From positions 809,938 to 873,937 of the forward strand of contig NZ_LZNS01000001.1 of assembly GCF_001984575.1 (NCBI RefSeq): a DNA stretch of 64,000 nucleotides. The letters are read 5' to 3'. The notes beneath the pieces were generated by a model. The model saw nothing but the letters and a program-made list of their open reading frames with translations. It ran no database searches and was not told the DNA's origin. Positions 35,371 to 44,126 of this stretch are shown here, piece by piece. Every line of letters starts with the position of its first letter. Within the stretch, counting starts at the first letter, position 1. The translations under genes were made by a program, and so were the position numbers. Source of the DNA: Streptomyces sp. MP131-18. Its GTDB lineage: Bacteria; Actinomycetota; Actinomycetes; Streptomycetales; Streptomycetaceae.

Positions 35371-36585
35371 TCAGACGCGCTCGATCACGGTGGCGATGCC
35401 CATGCCACCGCCGATGCACAGGGTGGCCAGGCCGTAGCGCAGGTCGCGGCGTTCGAGTTCGTCCAGGAGGGTGCCGAGGATCATCGCGCCGGTCGCGCCG
35501 AGGGGGTGGCCCATGGCGATGGCCCCACCGTTGACGTTGACCTTCTCCAGGTCGAGGCCCATCTCCCGCACGAAGCGCAGGACGACGGCGGCGAACGCCT
35601 CGTTGATCTCGACGAGGTCGATGTCGTCGATGGTCAGCCCGGCCCTGGCCAGGGCCTTGCGGGTGGCGGGTGCGGGGCCGGTGAGCATGATGGTCGGCTC
35701 GGAGCCGACGACCGCGGCGGCGCGGATGCGGGCCCGCGGGGTGAGCCCGTACCGCTCGCCCACGGCGGCGCTGCCGACGGCGACGAGGGCGGCGCCGTCG
35801 ACGATGCCCGAGGAGTTGCCCGCGTGGTGCACGTGGTCGATCCGTTCGACCCAGTGGTACTTCTGGAGCGCCACGGCGTCGAAGCCGCCCTGTTCGCCCA
35901 GGGCGGCGAACGCGGGCTTCAGCCGGGCGAGGGAGTCGGCGGTGGTGCCGGGCCTGATGTGCTCGTCGCGGTCGAGGACCGTCAGCCCGTTGCGGTCGGT
36001 GACGGGGATCACCGAGCGGGCGAAGCGGCCCTCCTTCCAGGCGTGGGCGGCGCGTTCCTGGGAGAGGGCGGCGTACTCGTCGACATCGCGGCGGCCGAGC
36101 CCTTCGAGGGTCGCGATCAGGTCGGCGCCCACGCCCTGGGGCACGAAGCCGACCGCCAGGTTGGTCATCGGGTCCATGGCCCAGGCGCCGCCGTCGGAGC
36201 CGAGGGGCACGCGGGACATGGACTCGACGCCGCCGGCCAGGATCAGGTCGTCCCAGCCGGAACGCACCTTGGCGGCGGCGATGTTGACGGCTTCGAGCCC
36301 CGAGCCGCAGAAGCGGTTCTCCTGAAGGCCCGCGACCGTCTCGGGCAGTCCCGCGGCAATGGCGGCGATCTTGGCGATGTCGGAGCCCTGGTCGCCGTGC
36401 GGGGAGACGACGCCGAGGACGACGTCGTCGATCGCGGCCGGGTCGAGGTCGGGCAGCCGCTCGCGCAGCGCGTGGATGAGGCCCACGGCGAGGTCGATGG
36501 GCTTGGTGCCGTGCAGCGCGCCGTCGGCCTTGCCCCGCCCGCGGGGGGTGCGGATCGCGTCGTACACGTAGGCTTCTGCGGTCAC
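35371..36585 (-). CDS. Acetyl-CoA C-acyltransferase (thiolase)
   Basis: 404-aa degradative thiolase that cleaves 3-ketoacyl-CoA. The nucleophilic cysteine is in [16 protein letters not shown], the histidine motif is [18 protein letters not shown], and the second cysteine lies in [11 protein letters not shown] near the C-terminus. It has [16 protein letters not shown] typical of the family. It begins at ATG 36585, about 50 bp after the acyl-CoA dehydrogenase stop, and precedes the FadB-like gene by 30 bp, so the two probably form the beta-oxidation complex. Confidence 0.94.
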   Translation of the reverse strand: MTAEAYVYDAIRTPRGRGKADGALHGTKPIDLAVGLIHALRERLPDLDPAAIDDVVLGVVSPHGDQGSDIAKIAAIAAGLPETVAGLQENRFCGSGLEAVNIAAAKVRSGWDDLILAGGVESMSRVPLGSDGGAWAMDPMTNLAVGFVPQGVGADLIATLEGLGRRDVDEYAALSQERAAHAWKEGRFARSVIPVTDRNGLTVLDRDEHIRPGTTADSLARLKPAFAALGEQGGFDAVALQKYHWVERIDHVHHAGNSSGIVDGAALVAVGSAAVGERYGLTPRARIRAAAVVGSEPTIMLTGPAPATRKALARAGLTIDDIDLVEINEAFAAVVLRFVREMGLDLEKVNVNGGAIAMGHPLGATGAMILGTLLDELERRDLRYGLATLCIGGGMGIATVIERV

Positions 36586-36634
36586 GGTCGTCTTCTCCTG
36601 GTTCGCGTGTCGTCCGGCCGCCGGTCCGCGGGGC

Positions 36635-37825
36635 TCAGGCGGAACGTCCGGCTCCGCCGGGGCGCCCTGTCCGGTCCGGCCGGTCGGTGAGGAGCGACCG
36701 GCCGATGATCTCCTTCATGATCTCGGTCGTGCCGCCGTAGATGGTCTGGATACGCCCGTCGGTGAACGCGCGGGCGACCGGATACTCAGTCATGTACCCG
36801 TATCCGCCGTGCAGTTGCAGGCAGCGGTCGGCCACGCGCTTCTGCAGCTCGGTGGCCCACCACTTGGCCATCGACGCCTGCACCGCGTCGAGCGTTCCCG
36901 CGGTGTGCTCCTCGATGCACCGGTCGACGAACGTCCGGGTGACGGCGCATTCGGTCGCCATCTCGGCGATCTCGAAGCGGACGTGCTGGAGCGCGGCCAG
37001 CGGGCGGCCGAACGCCTCACGTTCCCTGACGTGGCGGGTGGTGATCTCCAGCAGGTGCTCCGCGCCCGCGATGGCGCCGACGGCGATGGTCAGGCGCTCC
37101 TGCGGCAGCTGGTCCATCAGGTGGCCGAAGCCGCCGTGGAGCCGGCCGAGCACGTTCTCCTTGGGCACGCGCACGTCCGCGAAGAACAACTCCGCGGTGT
37201 CCTGCGCCTTCTGGCCGATCTTGTCCAGGTTCCTGCCGCGTTCGAAACCGGGCATGCCGCGCTCCACCACCAGCAGGCTGAGGCCCTTGGCCCCGCCCTC
37301 GGGCGTGGTGCGCGCCACGACGATCACCAGGTCGGCCAGGATGCCGTTGGAGATGAACGTTTTGGCGCCGTTGAGCAGCCAGTGGTCGCCGCGGTCCACG
37401 GCCGAGGTGCGGATGCCCTGGAGGTCGGAACCCGCCCCCGGCTCGGTCATCGCGATGGCGCCGATCAGCTCGCCCGAGCAGAAGCCGGGCAGCCAGCGCC
37501 GCTTCTGCTCGGGGGTGGCGAGCGCGGTGAAGTAGGGGCCGATGACGTCGTTGTGCAGGGCGACGGCGAAACCGCGGACCCCGGCGCGGGTGAACTCCTC
37601 GCCGAGCACGGCCGCGAACCGGAAGTCGGGCGTTCCGCCGCCGCCGTACTCCTCGTCGACCGCGAGGCCGAGCAGCCCCTGCCGCCCGGCGGCGAGCCAC
37701 GCCTCCCGGGAGACGATGCCCCTGTGCTCCCACTCCTCGTAGTGCGGCTCGGCCTCCTTGGCGAGGAACGTGCGGACCATGGCGCGGAACGCCTCGTGCT
37801 CGGGCGTGAAGATCTGCCGCTTCAC
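36635..37825 (-). CDS. Acyl-CoA dehydrogenase
   Basis: 396-aa FAD-dependent enzyme for the first beta-oxidation step. Signature blocks are [14 protein letters not shown], the FAD/adenine contact region [13 protein letters not shown], and the catalytic-base region [17 protein letters not shown] followed by [19 protein letters not shown] 37825 overlaps the CoA-transferase stop as GTGA. The frame is open for a further 1.2 kb upstream, but that is only a shadow of the neighbouring gene. Chain-length preference cannot be read. Confidence 0.94.
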   Translation of the reverse strand: MKRQIFTPEHEAFRAMVRTFLAKEAEPHYEEWEHRGIVSREAWLAAGRQGLLGLAVDEEYGGGGTPDFRFAAVLGEEFTRAGVRGFAVALHNDVIGPYFTALATPEQKRRWLPGFCSGELIGAIAMTEPGAGSDLQGIRTSAVDRGDHWLLNGAKTFISNGILADLVIVVARTTPEGGAKGLSLLVVERGMPGFERGRNLDKIGQKAQDTAELFFADVRVPKENVLGRLHGGFGHLMDQLPQERLTIAVGAIAGAEHLLEITTRHVREREAFGRPLAALQHVRFEIAEMATECAVTRTFVDRCIEEHTAGTLDAVQASMAKWWATELQKRVADRCLQLHGGYGYMTEYPVARAFTDGRIQTIYGGTTEIMKEIIGRSLLTDRPDRTGRPGGAGRSA

Positions 37826-38991
37826 CGGTCCTCGCCCCCCTGCGTCTTCAGCTCCGGCAGGTCCCAGTCCCTGGCGACCGCCTCGGCGTCCGCGCCGGGC
37901 AGCGCGGGACCGCGGCGGATCGCCGCGGGGGTCCCGGAGAAGCGGGGCGCCGGGGCGGGCTGGCGGATGCCGCCGTGCTCGGTGAACGTGCCGCGCGCGG
38001 CGAGGTGCGGGTGGTCCGGTGCCTCGCCGAGGCTGAGCACCGGCTCCACGCACGCGTCGGACCCGTCGAACACCTGTGCCCACTCCGCCCGGGTGCGGGT
38101 GGCGAAGCGCGCGGCGATGCGGGCGCGCAGTGCCGGCCACCGGGCCGGGTCCGCGCGGTCCGCGGTGTCCCGCTCGGCCTCGTCCAGGCCGAGGAGCCGC
38201 GCGAACTCCGCGTAGAAGCGCGGTTCGAGCGCGCCGACGGCCATGTGGCCGCCGTCGGCCGTGGCGTAGACGCCGTAATAGGGGCAGCCGCCGTCCAGCA
38301 GGTTGGCCGCGCGCCTGTCCTGCCAGGCCCCGGCGGCCAGGAGGCCGTGGATCAGCGTGCTCAGGTGGGCGACGCCGTCGACGATCGCGGCGTCGACGAC
38401 CTGGCCGCGGCCGGTGGAGCGGGCCGCGTGCAGGGCGGCGAGGACGCCGGTGACGAGGTAGAGGGAGCCGCCCGCGTAGTCGCCCAGCAGATTGGCGGGG
38501 GCGACGGGCGGTCCTTCGGCCGGGCCCGTCATGGCCAGGGCGCCGGTGAGGGCCAGGTAGCCGATGTCGTGTCCGGCCCGCGGGGCCAGCGGCCCGTCCT
38601 GGCCCCAGCCCGTCATCCGCCCGTAGACCAGCCGCGGGTTCCGCGCGAGGCACGGCTCGGGCCCGACACCGAGGCGCTCGGCGACGCCGGGCCGGAAGCC
38701 CTCGATCAGTACATCCGCCCGGGCGGCCAGGCCGAGGACCAGTCCGGCGGCGTCCGGTGACTTGAGGTCGATCAGTACGGAACGCTTGTTGCGGTTGACG
38801 ATGTCCGCCCCCGCATCGAGCCCTGAGCCCGCGCCGCCCGGCCGGTCCACCCGCACCACGTCGGCGCCGAGGTCGCCCAGGAGCATGGCGGCGAAGGGGC
38901 CTGGCCCGATGCCGCCCAGCTCGACCACCCGCATGCCGACCAGCGGCCCGCCGCCTTCTGCCGTTCCACTTCCCGCCGTCGCTGCTGTCAT
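37822..38991 (-). CDS. CaiB/BaiF family CoA transferase / alpha-methylacyl-CoA racemase
   Basis: 389-aa class III CoA-transferase fold. GMRVVELGGIGPGPFAAMLLGDLGADVVRVD is the N-terminal family block (split after the glycine pair), and NRNKRSVLIDLKSPDA and MTGWGQDGPLAPRAGHDIGYLALTGAL follow. These match alpha-methylacyl-CoA racemases such as Mycobacterium MCR, so epimerisation of branched acyl-CoA before beta-oxidation is likely. It is the first gene of a four-gene minus-strand operon and has a palindromic operator-like element 48 bp upstream. Confidence 0.88.
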   Translation of the reverse strand: MTAATAGSGTAEGGGPLVGMRVVELGGIGPGPFAAMLLGDLGADVVRVDRPGGAGSGLDAGADIVNRNKRSVLIDLKSPDAAGLVLGLAARADVLIEGFRPGVAERLGVGPEPCLARNPRLVYGRMTGWGQDGPLAPRAGHDIGYLALTGALAMTGPAEGPPVAPANLLGDYAGGSLYLVTGVLAALHAARSTGRGQVVDAAIVDGVAHLSTLIHGLLAAGAWQDRRAANLLDGGCPYYGVYATADGGHMAVGALEPRFYAEFARLLGLDEAERDTADRADPARWPALRARIAARFATRTRAEWAQVFDGSDACVEPVLSLGEAPDHPHLAARGTFTEHGGIRQPAPAPRFSGTPAAIRRGPALPGADAEAVARDWDLPELKTQGGEDR

Positions 38992-39038
38992 CGGCCCCCC
39001 TGACGTATCGCGGTACGAGCGGTGACAGGGGCGAGAAT

Positions 39039-39052
39039 AAGAACACGTTTCA
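39039..39052. promoter_or_regulatory. KstR-like operator upstream of beta-oxidation operon
   Basis: AAGAACACGTTTCA contains the core AACNNGTT and fits the KstR consensus TNNAACNNGTTNNA at all but the first base. It lies about 50 bp upstream of the operon start inside an AT-rich promoter segment. Another TetR regulator could use the same half-sites. Confidence 0.45.
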
Positions 39053-39088
39053 TTTTTTACAAGCCCGCGGGGCGGCGAGCGCGCCCCG

Positions 39089-39577
39089 TCAGAGCGCGCG
39101 GTACATGACGTGCAGGCCGACGTAGCCCTTCGCCGGGTGCCGGAAGCCCTCCGGCACGGTGCCGAGCACCTCGAACCCGAGCCGCCGGTACAGCCGCACC
39201 GCCGACTCGTTCGTCTCCACGACCGCGTTGAACCGCATCGCGCGGAAACCCGCCGCGCGGGCCCACTCGATCGTGTGCTCGCACAGCGCCCGGCCCACGC
39301 CGCGTCCGGAGTCCGCGGGATCGACCATGTAGCCGGCGTTCGCGATATGCGAACCGTTCCCCAGCTGATTCCTGTTCATCGGCGCGGTGCCGAGGACCGT
39401 GCCGTCCCCGTCGACCGCGACGACCATACGATCCGGGGCGGCCGGCATCCACAGGCCGCGCGCCTCCTCCCGGCCGAGTCCGGGCGGGAAGGTGAACGTG
39501 TCCCCGGCGGCCACGATCCGGCGGAAGAACGGCCGGATGGCCGGCCAGTCGTTCGCGGTCGCTTCCCTGATATCCAT
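39089..39577 (-). CDS. GNAT-family N-acetyltransferase
   Basis: 162-aa acetyltransferase. The acetyl-CoA motif A is DPADSGRGVGRALCEHTIEW and motif B is ESAVRLYRRLGFEVLGTVP. NAGYMVDP on strand 4 is typical. It resembles phosphinothricin-type and other small-molecule acetyltransferases, but the substrate is not determinable. I chose ATG 39577, where the GNAT fold begins; a GTG at 39610 with GAGG overlapping it is an alternative. It stands alone between the beta-oxidation and ROK genes. Confidence 0.85.
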   Translation of the reverse strand: MDIREATANDWPAIRPFFRRIVAAGDTFTFPPGLGREEARGLWMPAAPDRMVVAVDGDGTVLGTAPMNRNQLGNGSHIANAGYMVDPADSGRGVGRALCEHTIEWARAAGFRAMRFNAVVETNESAVRLYRRLGFEVLGTVPEGFRHPAKGYVGLHVMYRAL

Positions 39578-39664
39578 CCGCACAAGTTTGCCGAGGCGGT
39601 ACAGCGGCACCTCGAACGCAAGCCCGCCGTCCGGCCCGGCCCGCCGGCCGCGTCCTCGTGCTCC

Positions 39665-40900
39665 TCAGCCCCCGCCCTCCGACCGCTTCCGGCCGCCGCG
39701 GGCCAGGAAGTCCGCCAGCGGCAGGGTGGCCGCGCCGACGGTCACCGCGTCGGGTCCGAGGCGGCCGAGATCGATGACCGCGCGGCCGGCCGGGTGCCGC
39801 AGGGCGTACGCCCCGGCGGCCTCGCGCACGGCGGGCAGCAGGCGCGGGCCGAGCAGCAGCCCCGCCCAGCCCCCCAGCACGATCCGCTCGGGGTTGAAGA
39901 GGTTCACCAGGTCGGCGATGCCCGCGCCGAGGTACTCGGCCGTCTCGTCGAGCAGCCCGGCGGCACGCGGGTCCGCGCCCTCGGCCGCGGCGAGCAGGGC
40001 GGCGAGCCCCGCTTCCTGGTCGCGCCCCGGCACCTCGCCCCCCGCCTCGGCCCACCGCTCGAGCAGCGCACTCGCCCCGACATACGCCTCAAGGCAGCCG
40101 CGGGCGCCGCACCGGCAGCGGCGGCCACCGACGCTCAGCGTGGTGTGGCCCCACTCCCCCGCCGCGCTGTCGGCGCCGCCGTACGGCACGCCACCGGTCA
40201 CGATGCAGGCCCCCACGCCGGAACCGATCAGGGCTATGACGGCGTCGCGCGCGCCGCGCCCGGCCCCGAACCACATCTCGGCCTGCCCGAAGGTCCGTGC
40301 ACCGTTGCCCACCAGGAACGGGACGTCCCCGGGCAGGTCGACGGCCGCGCGCAGCAGCGACTCCAGCGGGACCGCGTCCCAGCCGACCGTCTGCCCGTGC
40401 ACGATGGCGCCTCCCCCGGCGCCGTGCTCGACAATGCCGGGAACGCCGAGCCCGACGCCGAGCAGCAGATCCCGGCTGCCTTCCACCGCGTCGAGCACCT
40501 CGGCCACACCCGTCCCGATGCGCTGGACGACGAGGCCGGCATCGTGCCCCTCGTCGGTCAACGGGTATTCAGCGCGGGCCAGTTCGGCCAGGGCCAGGTC
40601 GAACAGCTCCACCCGCACCCGGGTTTCCCCCACGTCCACGCCGATCAGCCGCCCGCAGTCCGCCCGCACGCGCAGCAGCGTCCGCGGCCGGCCGCCGTCC
40701 GAGTCCACCGAACCCGCCTCGCGCAGCAGCCCGTCGGCCAGCAGCCCGGCGGTGACGTTGCTGACGGTGCCGGAGCTGAGGCCGGTCGCGCCGCCCAGCT
40801 CGTGCCGGCTCAGCGGCCCGTGAAAGTACAGGTGCCGCAGCAGCGCCGCGCGGTTGGCCCGGCGCAGGTCGCGGACCGTCTGCCGCTTCTCCTCAGCCAT
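39665..40900 (-). CDS. ROK-family transcriptional regulator
   Basis: 411-aa NagC/Mlc/XylR-type regulator. An N-terminal winged HTH (about 8-70, HELGGATGLSSGTVSNV) is followed by the ROK sugar-kinase fold with GVDVGETRVRVEL, the zinc cluster CRCGARGCLEAY and LFNPERIVLGG. The E-x-G-H zinc histidine is in GEWGHTTL. ATG 40900 has GGAGG at good spacing. It is divergent from the LacI gene with 176 bp between, so both are likely carbohydrate-responsive. Because the catalytic GxxNP region is not obvious, kinase activity is doubtful. Confidence 0.88.
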   Translation of the reverse strand: MAEEKRQTVRDLRRANRAALLRHLYFHGPLSRHELGGATGLSSGTVSNVTAGLLADGLLREAGSVDSDGGRPRTLLRVRADCGRLIGVDVGETRVRVELFDLALAELARAEYPLTDEGHDAGLVVQRIGTGVAEVLDAVEGSRDLLLGVGLGVPGIVEHGAGGGAIVHGQTVGWDAVPLESLLRAAVDLPGDVPFLVGNGARTFGQAEMWFGAGRGARDAVIALIGSGVGACIVTGGVPYGGADSAAGEWGHTTLSVGGRRCRCGARGCLEAYVGASALLERWAEAGGEVPGRDQEAGLAALLAAAEGADPRAAGLLDETAEYLGAGIADLVNLFNPERIVLGGWAGLLLGPRLLPAVREAAGAYALRHPAGRAVIDLGRLGPDAVTVGAATLPLADFLARGGRKRSEGGG

Positions 40901-41040
40901 GTCGACCTCCGCGAGCAACCTACCGGGTGACCGGGGACCCGGCCGCCGCTTCCCGGGCTCCCGGAACCACAACGTGACCCGGGCAGGCGGCCCGCCCGCG
41001 ACGGTCGGGGGCCGGCTCCGGCCGGGGCCCGCGACAGCGT

Positions 41041-41057
41041 GGGAGAGCGCTCTATCC
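41041..41057. promoter_or_regulatory. LacI operator, site 1 (autoregulation)
   Basis: GGGAGAGCGCTCTATCC contains the 10-bp palindrome AGAGCGCTCT (41044-41053), shared with two other sites in the window. It is 24 bp upstream of the LacI start and just before a TATAAA-like -10, so it probably mediates autorepression. Confidence 0.65.
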
Positions 41058-41076
41058 CTGTGTTATAAAGGCCATC

Positions 41077-42132
41077 ATGAGCGACAAGGCGGTCAGTGGC
41101 TCGCCCACTCTGGAGGACGTGGCGCGGGCCGCGGGCGTTTCCCGGGCGACCGTCTCACGGGTGATCAACGGGATTCGCAACGTCGACCCGGCGATCCAGG
41201 ACCTCGTGCGGCGCGCCGTCGAGGCCACCGGCTACGTGCCCAACCGCGCGGCCCGTTCCCTGGTCACGCGCAGGGCCGACTCGATCGCCCTGGTCCTTTC
41301 CGGCGCTGGTGACGACGAGCGGGACCTGGCGCCGGACGAGGCCGAGGGTGACGTTTTCACCGACCCGTTCTTCGGCCGGATCGCCTCCGGCGTCGTGGGC
41401 TTCCTGCGCCCCCGCGGCATGCACCCGGTCCTGATGCTCGCCGACTCCGCGGACGCCCGGCAGCAGGTCCTCACCCATCTGCGGCAGGGCCACACCGACG
41501 GCGCGGTCGTGGTCTCCACGCACGCGAAGGACCCGCTGCCCGAGCGGCTGGCCGCGGCGCGGGTGCCCGTCGTGCGGTTCGCCAGGCCGCCACGGCCCAT
41601 GCCGGTCAGCTACGTGGACCTCGCCCATCAGGACGGCGCCCGCCTGGCCGCGGACCACCTCGTCGCCCGCGGCTGCCGCCACGTGGTGACCATCGCGGGG
41701 CCGCTCGACGTGCCGGCGAGCCAGGACCGGCTGACCGGGTTCAGGGATGCCATGGCCCGGCACGGACACCCCTATGTGCCCACCGCCGAGGGCAACTTCA
41801 CGCAGGACAGCGGCGAACGCGCGATGGCGCGGCTGCTCGCGCAGGAGCCCGCGCTCGACGGCGTCTTCGCCGCGAACGACCTGATGGCGGCCGGTGCGCT
41901 GCACGTGCTGCGCGAGCAGGGGCGCGACGTGCCGGGGCAGGTGGCCGTGGTCGGGTTCGACGACAGCAGCGCGGCGCGGGCGAGCCGCCCGGCGCTGACC
42001 ACGGTGCGGCAGCCGGTGGAGGACATGGCCGGCGAGATGGCCCGGCTGCTCCTCGACCGGATCGCGGCCCCGGAGGGCCGCCCGACCTCGGTGATCTTCG
42101 ACCCTTCCCTCGTGGTGCGCCGGTCGGCCTGA
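41077..42132 (+). CDS. LacI-family transcriptional regulator
   Basis: 351-aa repressor. The N-terminal HTH is TLEDVARAAGVSRATVSRVI with the hinge GYVPNRAARSLVTR. The periplasmic-binding-like domain has GVFAANDLMAAGALHVL and VAVVGFDDSSAARASRPALTTVRQP. ATG 41077 has AAAGG 5 nt upstream. The AGAGCGCTCT palindrome sits before this gene, before the glycoside hydrolase gene and before the DUF1996 gene, so it probably represses all three. It resembles CebR/CelR (operator TGGGAGCGCTCCCA), but the operator here is different. Its sugar inducer is unknown. Confidence 0.9.
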   Translation: MSDKAVSGSPTLEDVARAAGVSRATVSRVINGIRNVDPAIQDLVRRAVEATGYVPNRAARSLVTRRADSIALVLSGAGDDERDLAPDEAEGDVFTDPFFGRIASGVVGFLRPRGMHPVLMLADSADARQQVLTHLRQGHTDGAVVVSTHAKDPLPERLAAARVPVVRFARPPRPMPVSYVDLAHQDGARLAADHLVARGCRHVVTIAGPLDVPASQDRLTGFRDAMARHGHPYVPTAEGNFTQDSGERAMARLLAQEPALDGVFAANDLMAAGALHVLREQGRDVPGQVAVVGFDDSSAARASRPALTTVRQPVEDMAGEMARLLLDRIAAPEGRPTSVIFDPSLVVRRSA

Positions 42133-42197
42133 ACGGGCCCTGGTTCCGGATTCCGCGCAGGGGCGTTGACACCCGTCACGGAGCGGGGCCACTCTCC

Positions 42198-42215
42198 TGG
42201 GAGAGCGCTCTCCAA
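42198..42215. promoter_or_regulatory. LacI operator, site 2 (glycoside hydrolase gene)
   Basis: TGGGAGAGCGCTCTCCAA contains the perfect 14-bp palindrome GGAGAGCGCTCTCC (42200-42213). It lies 54 bp upstream of the glycoside hydrolase start, where it would block the promoter. Confidence 0.75.
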
Positions 42216-42269
42216 TGGCGCCGCAGGTGGATGCGTGCGGCCGCCGCCACCCCCCGCAGAGGAGAAGTT

Positions 42270-44051
42270 GTGCTACCTGTCAGAGATCCGGTCGCGCGCC
42301 GCGCCAGGCCGCCGCTGCTCGTCGCGGCCGTACTGGCCCTGCTGGCCGGCATGTTCACGCTGGCCCACCCCTCCGGCGCAGGGGCCGCGGGCCCCGCCCC
42401 GGCCCAGGCCGGCGTGGTGGAGGTGACCGGCAGCCAGGGCGACTGGCAGCTGACCGTGGACGGGCAGCCCTACACGGTACAGGGCCTCACCTGGGGCCCC
42501 GCGGTCGACCAGGCCGACCAGTACATGCCCGACCTGGTCTCCATGGGCGTCAACACCATCCGCACCTGGGGCACCGACGCCACCACGGCCCCGCTGCTCG
42601 ACGCCGCCGCGGCGAACGGCATCCGCGTCATCGCGGGCTTCTGGCTCCAGCCCGGCGGCGGGCCCGGCAGCGGCGGCTGCGTCGACTACGTCAACGACCA
42701 CGACTACAAGGGCTACCAGCTCTACCTGATGAACGAGTGGGTCGGCGCCTATAAGGACCACCCTGGCGTGCTGATGTGGAACGTCGGCAACGAGTCGCTG
42801 CTCGGCCTCCAGAACTGCTACTCGGGCGCGGAGCTGGAGGCACAGCGCGACGCCTACGCCCGGTTCGTCAACGACGCGGCCGAGGAGATCAAGGCGCTGG
42901 ACCCGAACCACCCGGTGACCTCGACCGACGCGTGGACCGGCGCCTGGCCGTACTACCAGGAGCACTCCCCCGCGCTCGACCTGCTCGCGGTCAACTCCTA
43001 CGGCGACGTCTGCAATATCCAGGAGACCTGGACCGCCGGCGGTTACGACCGGCCGTACATCCTCACCGAGGGCGGCCCGGCGGGCGAGTGGGAGGTCGAG
43101 GACGACGTCAACGGCGTCCCCGAGGAGCCGACCGATGTGGAGAAGCGCGACGGCTACCGCGCCGCCTGGGAGTGCCTGATGGGTCACGAGGGCGTGGCGC
43201 TGGGCGGCACGCTCTTCCACTACGGCCTGGAGGAGGACTTCGGCGGCGTCTGGTTCAACCTGCTGCCCGGCGGCGAACGACGGCTCTCCTACTACGAGGT
43301 GGCCGAGTTGTACGGCGGCGGGAGCCCGGCGAACACCCCGCCCGTCATCAGCGGCCTCGCCGTCGGCGGGGACCGCACGGCCGTGCCCGCGGGGCAGGAG
43401 TTCACGCTCTCCGCGGACGTGGCCGACCCGGACGGCGACCAGCTGTCCTACGAGGTGCTGCTCAGCAGCAAGTACCTCGACGACAACGGCGCGCTGACCC
43501 CGGCGGAGTTCACCGCGAACGGTGACGGCTCCTTCTCCGTGACCGCCCCGGCGCGGCCGGGGCCGTGGAAGGTGTACCTGGCCGCGCGGGACGGGCAGGG
43601 CAATATCGGCATCGAGGCCACGTCCGTGGGCGTCGTGCCACCGCTGGTGGACGGCACCAACATCGCGCTGGGCGCGGCGACCACCGCCTCCTCGCACCAG
43701 GCCGAGGGCGACGGCGCGCCGTTCCTGCCCTCGCACGCCACCGACGGGGATCTTCAGACGCGGTGGGCCAGCGACTGGAGCGACCCGCAGTGGCTCCAGG
43801 TCGACCTCGGCTCGGTCACGTCGTTCGACCACGTGCAGTTGGTGTGGGAGACCTCGTACGCCCGCTCCTACCAGGTGCAGGTCTCGGACAACGGCTCGGA
43901 CTGGCGGACGGTGCACGAGGTCACCGGCGGCACGGGCGGGGCGGAGACCGCCGCGGTCAGCGGCTCGGGGCGCTACGTCCGGGTGCTCGGCACGGAACGC
44001 GGCACCGGCTGGGGCTACTCGCTGTACGAGTTCGGCGTGTACCGCTCCTGA
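42270..44051 (+). CDS. Secreted glycoside hydrolase with discoidin/CBM32-like domain
   Basis: 593-aa secreted enzyme. A signal peptide (RRARPP, then a hydrophobic stretch, about 10-40) precedes a TIM-barrel glycosidase with the acid/base glutamate E175 in MWNVGNESLL and the nucleophile candidate E267 in YILTEGGPAG, as in clan GH-A. A fibronectin/cadherin-like linker (about 345-450) and a C-terminal F5/8-type domain (about 460-593, FLPSHATDGDLQTRWAS, WLQVDLGS) follow. The substrate may be a beta-1,3-glucan, but this is only a guess. GTG 42270 has GAGGAG 5 nt upstream. Confidence 0.87.
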   Translation: MLPVRDPVARRARPPLLVAAVLALLAGMFTLAHPSGAGAAGPAPAQAGVVEVTGSQGDWQLTVDGQPYTVQGLTWGPAVDQADQYMPDLVSMGVNTIRTWGTDATTAPLLDAAAANGIRVIAGFWLQPGGGPGSGGCVDYVNDHDYKGYQLYLMNEWVGAYKDHPGVLMWNVGNESLLGLQNCYSGAELEAQRDAYARFVNDAAEEIKALDPNHPVTSTDAWTGAWPYYQEHSPALDLLAVNSYGDVCNIQETWTAGGYDRPYILTEGGPAGEWEVEDDVNGVPEEPTDVEKRDGYRAAWECLMGHEGVALGGTLFHYGLEEDFGGVWFNLLPGGERRLSYYEVAELYGGGSPANTPPVISGLAVGGDRTAVPAGQEFTLSADVADPDGDQLSYEVLLSSKYLDDNGALTPAEFTANGDGSFSVTAPARPGPWKVYLAARDGQGNIGIEATSVGVVPPLVDGTNIALGAATTASSHQAEGDGAPFLPSHATDGDLQTRWASDWSDPQWLQVDLGSVTSFDHVQLVWETSYARSYQVQVSDNGSDWRTVHEVTGGTGGAETAAVSGSGRYVRVLGTERGTGWGYSLYEFGVYRS

Positions 44052-44067
44052 CGGGCGCGGCACGCCG

Positions 44068-44108
44068 CCCCGCGGGCCCCGGGCTCTCCCCGCCCGGGGC
44101 CCGCGGGG
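44068..44108. terminator. Strong bidirectional terminator hairpin
   Basis: A perfect 17-bp stem with a 7-nt loop sits between the convergent stops of the glycoside hydrolase and the nitroreductase-hemerythrin genes. It has no U-run but is the strongest stem in the window. Confidence 0.8.
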
Positions 44109-44126
44109 CGGGCGGGGGCCGGAGCC

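Noticed and set aside
36635..39046. One 803-codon open frame spanning the acyl-CoA dehydrogenase and the CoA-transferase regions
   Set aside because: Only the part after GTG 37825 is a real protein. The upstream part is Arg/Pro-rich shadow sequence opposite the correctly read CoA-transferase frame, a normal result of high GC.
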